From the NCBI RefSeq assembly GCF_900114005.1, contig NZ_FORM01000007.1, positions 62,001-126,000 on the forward strand: DNA of 64,000 bases. Reading direction: 5' to 3'. The DNA is from Olleya namhaensis (GTDB lineage: Bacteria; Bacteroidota; Bacteroidia; Flavobacteriales; Flavobacteriaceae). Within the stretch, counting starts at the first letter, position 1, and the number at the start of each line of letters is the position of its first letter. The notes under the pieces were generated by a model. The model ran no database searches, was not told the origin of the DNA, and worked only from the letters and a program-made list of their open reading frames with translations. The position numbers and the translations under genes are program-made. Positions 57,775 through 64,000 of this stretch are shown here, piece after piece.

Positions 57775-59292
57775 TTATTTTTTTACAATTTTATATGCTG
57801 CTATTTTATTATCTAATAAATAAGGAACATATAATATTTGTTCTTGGTTATCAATTCCTAAATCTGCATTGCTTCCTCCAAAACCAGATGTATCTGTAAC
57901 TAATTCTTTTTTGTAATTGGTTACGTAAAAAATTTTACCGTTCATTGGGTCGCTAACAATCATTCCTTTTTTAAAGGGTACAACACCATCTATTGCTCCC
58001 ATTCTTTCTGAAGGTTTTATTGTAGTTACAGATTTGTCTTGTAAATTAACTTTAAACAAAGATCCTAATTGCTCTGGTTTTAGGCTTTGAGATAGTTCAT
58101 CACCTATACTTCCCACAATTAAATTTCCATCTTTAATTAATACGCCATTGGGAGTTGGAAATTTATCGGAATGTAACCAAAGCTCTATTTTATCATCTTT
58201 TAATCTAAAAATACGACCGGTCGTTAAATCTGAAATGTAACCAACACCATCTTTTCCTATGGTTATGTCGTTTAATGTTTTAGCCTCAGACCGTACTGTT
58301 TTTACAATTTTGACTGTTTCAATATCTATAACATGAACTTGGGATTGATCAACAACATAGATTTTTCCATTATAAAAAGCTTTGCCTGTAGGGACATCAA
58401 TACCTTCAACCCATTTTTCTTTATCTAATTCCCCATTTTTATGGTATCTACTGATGTATCCAGGTTTTTCATACGTATTAATCACAGATACGTAAACGAA
58501 ATCATGATTTGGAATTGACAATATCGATTCTGGCATAATTACATCCTCCACTTCCCATAATTTTTCCAAAGAATATTTTTCATTTAAAGTATTCTCGTCG
58601 TACTCGGTAGCAAAAACAACCTCTAGATCTTCTCTTATGTTTACACGAGCTTCATCTAATAGTTTTTTACTTTTAGTTACATATGGCTGTGCAACGTAAG
58701 TATCCCAAATTTCATCACCATTTTTCCAGTTTTCGTAAACATAAAAAGCATTATTAGTATCTGCAACCGCGTAAAAATCAAAAAAGATATTTCCTTCTTG
58801 TTTTCTAGCATTTTCTGCATAATATTCGAATTGTTTAATAACACGATCTCTATAGTCCTCTTTTATTATAATAGGCGTAAATACAGCACGTTCAATACCA
58901 GTTGAAATTAATTTTTTAGAATCTATATGAGGGAATTTTGTGTCTTCTAATCGCACCATTTTCGGCGCTCCTTGAAGTGCTTTTTCAAATAAAGGTCCTA
59001 GCGCTTTACTGTGTGGTAATGTCTTATGTAACTCGTAAACTTCATTGTTTTTCCATTTAGAATACACAGAAAGTTCATAAGGGTTGTTATCATTAGCGTA
59101 CAATTTCATTTCTAAATTCCCTTCCTCTTTCAAAGACTCATTTAAGCTATTTACTTGTGCTTCCCTAAACTCCTGAATGTATTCGGGTTTAACTGTAAAT
59201 GTTACCATTTGTGTAATGGTTGTTGGCTTTTTTTTATCAGAACAACTGTTAATAGTTAGAACACTAAATAGTGCTAATAATGTATTTTTCAT
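57775..59292 (-). CDS. Lipoprotein fusing two ABM domains to an SMP-30/NHL-type beta-propeller
   Basis: A 505-residue protein. The lipoprotein signal ends VLTINSCSD. Two antibiotic-biosynthesis-monooxygenase (ABM) ferredoxin-like domains (about 30-110 and 130-215) follow, each with the VYSKWKN or VYENWKN strand. A six-bladed propeller follows (about 245-505; PTGKAFYNGKIYVVDQSQVHVID, TLNDITIGKDGVGYISD and PTPNGVLIKDGNLIVGSIG). It would sit in the periplasm or outer membrane. The propeller type is often a lactonase or a sugar-acid binder. An unusual fusion. Confidence 0.82.
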   Translation of the reverse strand: MKNTLLALFSVLTINSCSDKKKPTTITQMVTFTVKPEYIQEFREAQVNSLNESLKEEGNLEMKLYANDNNPYELSVYSKWKNNEVYELHKTLPHSKALGPLFEKALQGAPKMVRLEDTKFPHIDSKKLISTGIERAVFTPIIIKEDYRDRVIKQFEYYAENARKQEGNIFFDFYAVADTNNAFYVYENWKNGDEIWDTYVAQPYVTKSKKLLDEARVNIREDLEVVFATEYDENTLNEKYSLEKLWEVEDVIMPESILSIPNHDFVYVSVINTYEKPGYISRYHKNGELDKEKWVEGIDVPTGKAFYNGKIYVVDQSQVHVIDIETVKIVKTVRSEAKTLNDITIGKDGVGYISDLTTGRIFRLKDDKIELWLHSDKFPTPNGVLIKDGNLIVGSIGDELSQSLKPEQLGSLFKVNLQDKSVTTIKPSERMGAIDGVVPFKKGMIVSDPMNGKIFYVTNYKKELVTDTSGFGGSNADLGIDNQEQILYVPYLLDNKIAAYKIVKK

Positions 59293-59334
59293 TTGTTTAT
59301 TTAGTTTGATTTAATGCGTTTTCTTAAAACGCTA

Positions 59335-60192
59335 TTATTTACCATTTTGTTTAGCTGTAGCCTTTGGAGCTGCACCTTGTTTTAATTCTCTAGTTCTAAA
59401 TTTTTCAGTTTCCGGAAGTTGTAAATTCACTTGATTTACTTCTTGAATTTCAACCTGAAGTTTATCAAATTTTATATCCTCTAAATGTCCACCCAGTGTT
59501 ATATCTTCAGATAAAAAGTGAAAATGCATTCCTGGGATTACAATATTCCCTAAATAATCTGGCGTAAATAAGCCAACTAAAGTCCCCTTTATATTTTCTC
59601 TTGTGTACATTACACGAGTATCTAGATATTCAAATAACGACACATCTTCATTTTCTACTTTATGGGCAGATGCCATTTTTAAATAACCAAACTCACCTTT
59701 AATTCGGTAAGCATAAAAACTGTTTATTGAGGTTGCATACTTTTGAAGTGCTTTCGTTAAATCTTCATAAGACCCAATATTTTCAACGGTTACCGTTCTT
59801 TTTGGCTGAAAATTTATCATCGTCATATTTGGCGATTCTAAATCCTGTGGCGCAACTTTTATTCCACCTTCGGCATCAATTGTATAGACCACACCGTCTA
59901 CAGCAACCAATTCGCCAGCTAAATGATTTACTGTGCCAATACCAATGTTACCTTGCTGTACCATTTGTTCTGGTGTAATATCACCTTCGTAAATACTGTT
60001 TAATAACGCAACTGTTGGTGCGTATTGATGAATGGTATTTTCGGTATATGGAGCCAATCCATTCTCATCTAAGCTATGTGGATGTGGATGTTCGTGCCCG
60101 TGTGTTTCTGAGGTAGAAACTGCTTCTTTTTTAGTTTGATTTCCGCAGCTTGCTAAAAGTGCTAAGGAAAATAATAGAACTGCTTTTTTCAT
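59335..60192 (-). CDS. budA: Lipoprotein alpha-acetolactate decarboxylase
   Basis: ATG 60192 (285 residues; a GTG 33 nt upstream is less likely). It carries the acetolactate decarboxylase zinc ligands in the right spacing: HFHF and, eleven residues after the second His, GGHL. Other landmarks are NSFYAYRIKGEF, GTLVGLFTPDYL and TMINFQP. It begins with a lipoprotein signal (LALLASCGNQ) and a His-rich spacer (HGHEHPHPH) that may help metal capture. Normal BudA is cytoplasmic, so export is odd. Confidence 0.88.
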   Translation of the reverse strand: MKKAVLLFSLALLASCGNQTKKEAVSTSETHGHEHPHPHSLDENGLAPYTENTIHQYAPTVALLNSIYEGDITPEQMVQQGNIGIGTVNHLAGELVAVDGVVYTIDAEGGIKVAPQDLESPNMTMINFQPKRTVTVENIGSYEDLTKALQKYATSINSFYAYRIKGEFGYLKMASAHKVENEDVSLFEYLDTRVMYTRENIKGTLVGLFTPDYLGNIVIPGMHFHFLSEDITLGGHLEDIKFDKLQVEIQEVNQVNLQLPETEKFRTRELKQGAAPKATAKQNGK

Positions 60193-60225
60193 AATAGTTG
60201 TTCTTTTTTGAGTGTGATTTTTCAC

Positions 60226-60849
60226 TTAAATTTCTTTTACAAAATTCATATACTGTTTTAAATCTCCAACAACAGCTTCTTCCATTAGTTTACCTGTTTC
60301 TACTGCGTATGGCTGGTTAAAATGAATATCCCAAACATCAGATTCTTTTCTCCAATGCTCATAAACTGCCAAAGTATCTTCTTGGTCATCTACTGTGTAT
60401 AAATCAAAAAGGATGTTTCCTGCTTCCTCTTTTCTAGTATTTGTAATATGGTCTTCGAACTGTGTTAGAAGTTGTGCTCTAAATTCAGTTTTCAACTTAA
60501 AAATGAAGAAAATAATAAACACTTCGTCTTCCGGTTTTGCAGATTTAGAATGGTCTGGTAACGGATTTGTATCGCCTAAAAAATAAAAATCAGGAGCAGT
60601 TTGTAGTGCTGTTTTACCAACCTCCATTAGCTTTTTTGTATGCGGCTCATTATCGTGAGAGGTTATTGCAGCCTTATCTGCCCAGCGTTCGTAAACAAAA
60701 AAGACATTGGCATCTGATTTAGATACAAATACTCTAATTTCTTTATTCCCAGATTCTTTTTGTGTTGCTTTTTGTGCTTCTTTTAATGTTGCGGCAAAAC
60801 TAGTTCTATGTTCTGGTTTTGCTGTGAATTTTACGATTGTACTTTTCAT
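60226..60849 (-). CDS. Two-domain ABM-family protein
   Basis: ATG 60849 (207 residues); the longer frame does not begin with ATG and starts inside the nitroreductase. Two ABM domains contain VFFVYERWADKAAI and LAVYEHWRKESDVW with shared FDLYTV-type strands. Without signal peptide, so cytoplasmic. Related to the ABM part of the propeller fusion two genes on. Probable quinol monooxygenase or small-molecule binder. Confidence 0.85.
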   Translation of the reverse strand: MKSTIVKFTAKPEHRTSFAATLKEAQKATQKESGNKEIRVFVSKSDANVFFVYERWADKAAITSHDNEPHTKKLMEVGKTALQTAPDFYFLGDTNPLPDHSKSAKPEDEVFIIFFIFKLKTEFRAQLLTQFEDHITNTRKEEAGNILFDLYTVDDQEDTLAVYEHWRKESDVWDIHFNQPYAVETGKLMEEAVVGDLKQYMNFVKEI

Positions 60850-60880
60850 AATGTTTCTAATTAAAAGTCTTGTTTTACGA

Positions 60881-61534
60881 TTATAACTTGGTAATAATTG
60901 TGTCTTCAGAAAATCTAGATTTTGGTAATTTTGCATTAAAATCAGTATCTTTTCTGTATCCCAAAGAAACTACTGCTAAAGCTGTGTACCCTTTATCACG
61001 TAATCCAAACTCTTCATCTAAAGCTTTTACATCTACACCTTCCATTGGGCAAGCATCAATACCTAAAGCAGCAACACCTAGTAGAAGTGACCCCATATTT
61101 AAATACACTTGTTTTTCCATCCAGTGTGGTAAATCTTTAAGGTCGTATTTATGAATGTCAGCAAATAACATACGCCCACCGTGCATTTGGTCTTTAAATT
61201 CTTGTGCAGCAAAACGACCATCTTCATCTTCTTTTTCTAAAATGCTAGTCATATAGGCTTCGTCTGCATTTGTACGTGCAGCAATAACAATTACGTGAGA
61301 AGCATCTAAAACCTTAGGTGTATTAAAATGAAAGAAGCCTTGTGTTCCTTTTGCAATTCTTGCTTTACCTTCTGCAGTATCTGCGATTAGAAAATGCCAA
61401 GGTTGTAAGTTTACGCTAGACGGACTTAAACGTAATAAGTCTTTTACTTGTTCAAAATCTGAATCTGAAATCTTTTTAGTAGCATCAAATTCTTTTACTG
61501 AGTAACGGTTGTTTAAAATTTCTGTTAAATTCAT
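60881..61534 (-). CDS. NAD(P)H nitroreductase (NfsB-like)
   Basis: A 217-residue FMN-dependent nitroreductase with NNRYSVKEFD, LSPSSVNLQPWHFLIA and LGIDACPMEGVD, all typical of the NfsB group. First gene of the eight-gene operon, directly downstream of the HxlR-shared promoter region. Confidence 0.93.
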   Translation of the reverse strand: MNLTEILNNRYSVKEFDATKKISDSDFEQVKDLLRLSPSSVNLQPWHFLIADTAEGKARIAKGTQGFFHFNTPKVLDASHVIVIAARTNADEAYMTSILEKEDEDGRFAAQEFKDQMHGGRMLFADIHKYDLKDLPHWMEKQVYLNMGSLLLGVAALGIDACPMEGVDVKALDEEFGLRDKGYTALAVVSLGYRKDTDFNAKLPKSRFSEDTIITKL

Positions 61535-61577
61535 TTTTCTATTTGTTTGATTATTAAAACTATCATTTTTATAGTGA

Positions 61578-61608
61578 CAAAAATATGTATAGTATAATTA
61601 CTGTGCAA
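61578..61608 (-). promoter_or_regulatory. Promoter of the nitroreductase operon
   Basis: On the minus strand TTG (61608-61606) and TATTTTTG (61585-61578) are 20 nt apart. The repeat GTATAGTA (61587-61594) lies in the spacer. Confidence 0.6.
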
Positions 61609-61703
61609 TAACGGTCAAGAAGTATAGTAGCAATAAAAAATATTAAATCACTTAAAATTAACAAATTAACTATTAAAAAACAAACTATAAAAAGTATAGT
61701 TGC
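61587..61703. promoter_or_regulatory. HxlR operator candidates
   Basis: Three related sites: GTATAGTA (61587-61594), AGTATAGTAGC (61621-61631) and AGTATAGTTGC (61693-61703). The last is half of an inverted repeat AACTATA/TATAGTT (61683-61689 and 61695-61701). Confidence 0.5.
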
Positions 61704-61730
61704 GTATTAAATTAAAGCTACTTAACTTTG
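61700..61730 (+). promoter_or_regulatory. Promoter of hxlR
   Basis: TTG at 61700-61702 and TAACTTTG at 61723-61730, spaced by 20 nt. The TTG is inside the right arm of the inverted repeat, which suits autorepression. Confidence 0.6.
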
Positions 61731-61783
61731 CGTAATAATATCAAATAAGACAAGATTACTATTTAGTTTATAAATAAGATAAT

Positions 61784-62170
61784 ATGGACAGAAAAGAACT
61801 GTTTGAAAAAAAACCAAAGATTAAAATTAACGACAAAATATCTTGGTGCCCAACAAGTGCTGCAATGGAACTTATTGGAGGAAAATGGAAAAGTGTTATA
61901 CTTACCCATTTAACTGTTACTAAAAAACGCTATAACGAGTTAAGAAAAGAAATACCAGGCATTACGGAACGCACACTGAGTTTACAATTAAAACAATTGG
62001 AAGCCGATGGTATTGTAAACCGTAAAGTGTTTACAAAAAAGCCACCGTTAAAAGTAGAATATACACTCACTGATTTTGGTAAAACATTAATTCCTATTTT
62101 GAAATTAATCACAGAATGGGGATTATTTGCTGCAGAGACGAAAGGAGAGTTTTTGTTTGAAGAGAATTAA
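61784..62170 (+). CDS. HxlR-family transcriptional regulator
   Basis: A 128-residue winged-helix protein with WCPTSAAMELIGGKWKSVIL and the HTH/wing block ITERTLSLQLKQLEADGIVNRKVF. A single Cys near residue 22, just before the domain, corresponds to the redox-sensing Cys of YodB/HypR-type members. It is divergent from the nitroreductase operon and is the likely repressor of it (inference from position and operators). Confidence 0.9.
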   Translation: MDRKELFEKKPKIKINDKISWCPTSAAMELIGGKWKSVILTHLTVTKKRYNELRKEIPGITERTLSLQLKQLEADGIVNRKVFTKKPPLKVEYTLTDFGKTLIPILKLITEWGLFAAETKGEFLFEEN

Positions 62171-62194
62171 TTCTAATAAAAAGTAATAAAATTG

Positions 62195-62218
62195 GCTACC
62201 TAATGGTAGCTTTTTTTT
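62195..62218 (+). terminator. Terminator after hxlR
   Basis: GCTACC, loop TAAT, GGTAGC, then eight T. Confidence 0.85.
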
Positions 62219-62379
62219 GTTTACAATAGTTTTTATTACGAATATAAAACTAATCCAATCGCTTATAAATCCATATGTTTTATTTCTAATGCTGTTATTA
62301 TATTTATACTATTAGTCAAAACCGTACTATTTAATAACGTATTTAAAGCGCACAAAAGCACTTACTGCAACTCAATTAT

Positions 62380-62709
62380 ATGTATATAAAAAGTAGAATA
62401 GTTAGACTTAGTATTAGCGCTTTAATAGTGTATATATCATATCTAGTAATCCTATTTAAATGTGATTATTCTGAAACCCTTTTTACAAAAGATACAGTAG
62501 AAGTCGCTTTCTTATTATGTATACTGGCTGCTCCAATTTCATTAACTATCATTTATGCTTTAAATAGATTATTTACTGATAAAAAAGACCGTCTAGAAAA
62601 AAAGGAATCTATCAAGTGCTTTTATAAAATTATGCGTATTCTTTTTGTCATTTGGTTACCATTGATAATATATAAAATATTTACTGCTAAGTTTACAATG
62701 AGTATTTAA
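62380..62709 (+). CDS. Small membrane protein
   Basis: A 109-residue protein with three hydrophobic helices (ISALIVYISYLVILF, FLLCILAAPISLTIIYAL and IMRILFVIWLPLIIYKIF) and a charged loop DKKDRLEKKE. No family recognised. Probably an independent gene. Confidence 0.6.
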   Translation: MYIKSRIVRLSISALIVYISYLVILFKCDYSETLFTKDTVEVAFLLCILAAPISLTIIYALNRLFTDKKDRLEKKESIKCFYKIMRILFVIWLPLIIYKIFTAKFTMSI

Positions 62710-62775
62710 TAAGATTTCAAATAAAAACAAAACAATAATTTGAATAAAAGCACTAAACAATTATAGATTAGAATT

Positions 62776-64000
62776 ATGAAAAAAATAGTAATACTAGTAT
62801 TAATCTGTTTTGGTTTTCTAACTAACAATTTCGCGCAACAAGACACTATTTATTTTGATGCAAATTGGCATAAAACAGTTAAAGATAGTGCAGATTTTTA
62901 CAGACCAATGCCACTTACAAAAGTTGGTGACTTGTATCTGGTAAAAGATTACCATATCAACGGTAACGTCCAAATGGAGGGCTACTACTCCAATTTAGAA
63001 AAAGAAGAATTAGAAGGAAAAGCTATTTGGTACTATAGTTCTGGTAAACGTTCACAAGTGCTTCATTACAAAAATGCAAAACGTAACGGTGAAGCATTAA
63101 ACTTCTCAAAAAAAGGGTTTCTAAGAGCAAAAGGTCTTTATAAAGACGATAATTATTGGTCAGGAACTTTTATTGACGACTGCTGTTTTAATGGATATAT
63201 CCCAAAATATAAAGCAGGTAAGAAAATAGGGCAATTACTATTTCATGCGGACTCAGATCAAATTGCTGTTAAATACGATTTTAAAAATGATAGCCTAGTA
63301 ATCGCAAATCACTTTAATACTAAAGGAGAAAATATTGATAGTCTTAAATCCATAAATCACCAGCCTAAAGATGGGCTTTTGGCTAGTTATAATTTAAATA
63401 ACGAAGATGATGTTTTAAGTTTTAGCCACTATTCTCATTACAAAAATGGAAAAGATAATGGTGAAGAGGCCACTTACAATAAACAAGGTGAATTATTAGC
63501 GATAGGTATTAGCAAAAATCACGAACCCATTTCAGGGACTTTCTACAGATATAACAGTGTACAAAACTATGTTAACGGAAAATTAGAAGGTCCAGAAATT
63601 GGTTACACTAATGGATTAAGGCAACTAACAAAAGGTGTAAATAAAGATAATGCACATTGGCAAGGACAGTTTATTGAGTATTATGAAAATAGAATTTATA
63701 GTTATAACAAGGGAGTATTAGAGGGCAAACAAACATTCTATTTTTCTGGAGATTATAAAACAATAAAAGCATATCATCATATTTTAAGCAACAAAAAAGA
63801 AGGTGAAAGTGCTTATTACAATAAAGAAGGATTAGAACTAGCAAAAGGTTTATATAAAGACGGACAGCCTTGGGATGGCACTTTCTTTGATACAGGAACT
63901 AACATTAAGTCATCCTATAAAAAAGGGTTAAAACATGGATTGTTTATTCAGTATAATAGATCAGGTCAAATTATTACAAAGCAAGAATATGAGGATGACA
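62776..64000 (+). CDS. Exported MORN/YwqK-like repeat protein, 5' part
   Basis: It starts at ATG 62776 and stays open to the window end (over 400 codons). It has a signal peptide (ICFGFLTNNFAQQ). The rest consists of repeats of about 20-30 residues of the form Y-x-x-G-K/R-x-x-G-E (for example YKNAKRNGEALNFSKKG, YKNGKDNGEEATYNKQG and YYNKEGLELAKGLYKDG). This is the MORN/YwqK-type beta-hairpin repeat that Bacteroidota often export. Partner or target unknown. Confidence 0.8.
   Translation, partial: MKKIVILVLICFGFLTNNFAQQDTIYFDANWHKTVKDSADFYRPMPLTKVGDLYLVKDYHINGNVQMEGYYSNLEKEELEGKAIWYYSSGKRSQVLHYKNAKRNGEALNFSKKGFLRAKGLYKDDNYWSGTFIDDCCFNGYIPKYKAGKKIGQLLFHADSDQIAVKYDFKNDSLVIANHFNTKGENIDSLKSINHQPKDGLLASYNLNNEDDVLSFSHYSHYKNGKDNGEEATYNKQGELLAIGISKNHEPISGTFYRYNSVQNYVNGKLEGPEIGYTNGLRQLTKGVNKDNAHWQGQFIEYYENRIYSYNKGVLEGKQTFYFSGDYKTIKAYHHILSNKKEGESAYYNKEGLELAKGLYKDGQPWDGTFFDTGTNIKSSYKKGLKHGLFIQYNRSGQIITKQEYEDD

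Larger units (their letters stand above)
61535..61783. other. Shared regulatory region, nitroreductase operon / hxlR
   Basis: It contains both promoters and three AGTATAGT-type repeats described separately. Confidence 0.6.

Overview
The window is about 64 kb of an AT-rich genome from a member of the Flavobacteriaceae (Bacteroidota). The evidence is the TAnnTTTG promoter boxes with upstream TTG, the absence of strong Shine-Dalgarno sequences, and family content such as a Lacal_2735-type small protein, paired DoxX-like proteins, an OmpA protein with TSP3 repeats and an M16 lipoprotein. Lacinutrix, Olleya or Psychroserpens-like marine genera are plausible, but the genus is an inference.

Layout. 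1-8.1 kb: the 3' end of a hybrid sensor kinase, a DUF1853-like protein, two SF2 helicases, a hibernation factor (HPF/RaiA) and a large M16 lipoprotein peptidase. 8.1-13.1 kb: a tightly overlapping six-gene minus-strand operon with two GT4 glycosyltransferases, a GT-B-like protein, a membrane protein, a zinc-ribbon/Gly-rich protein and a lipoprotein. 13.4-14.1 kb: two small exported proteins. 14.5-18.0 kb: a two-gene KAP P-loop NTPase module, a defence-like accessory unit, bracketed by imperfect direct repeats; a nested palindrome lies just behind its last gene. 18.7-22.6 kb: small conserved proteins, an FAD amine-oxidase-like enzyme, convergent DoxX-like genes and DUF2237. 22.8-29.4 kb: a TPP-riboswitch-controlled thiamin operon thiS-thiC-tenI/thiE-like-thiE-thiG-thiH-thiF. 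29.7-34.2 kb: an outer-membrane barrel, a luciferase-like oxidoreductase, and a second tenI/thiE-like pair away from the riboswitch, whose ThiE copy has lost key residues. 34.4-48.9 kb: mostly housekeeping and envelope genes. These include an OmpA protein with a duplicated barrel, a DMT transporter, two AraC regulators, an odd SDR, CspA, a KefB-type antiporter with its KefF/G-like oxidoreductase, MarC and a sterol-desaturase-like enzyme.

49.1-53.7 kb: an aspartate 4-decarboxylase / aspartate-alanine antiporter / porin unit. It is flanked by about 146-bp direct copies of the 3' end of the neighbouring aldehyde dehydrogenase gene, one of which is a dead gene remnant, so the block looks inserted. 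53.9-61.5 kb: an eight-gene minus-strand operon (nitroreductase, two ABM-domain proteins, lipoprotein acetolactate decarboxylase, MoaF-like protein, a decayed crotonase, MDR oxidoreductase, aldehyde dehydrogenase). It is divergent from an HxlR regulator, and the shared promoter region carries repeated AGTATAGT-type operator candidates. The enzyme set and the N-terminal Cys of the regulator suggest electrophile, quinone or aldehyde stress (inference). The window ends inside an exported MORN/YwqK-like repeat protein.

Strongest leads: the KAP module with its repeat/palindrome architecture, the duplication-bounded aspartate island, the HxlR-controlled operon and its operators, and the diverged second thiamin-synthase pair.
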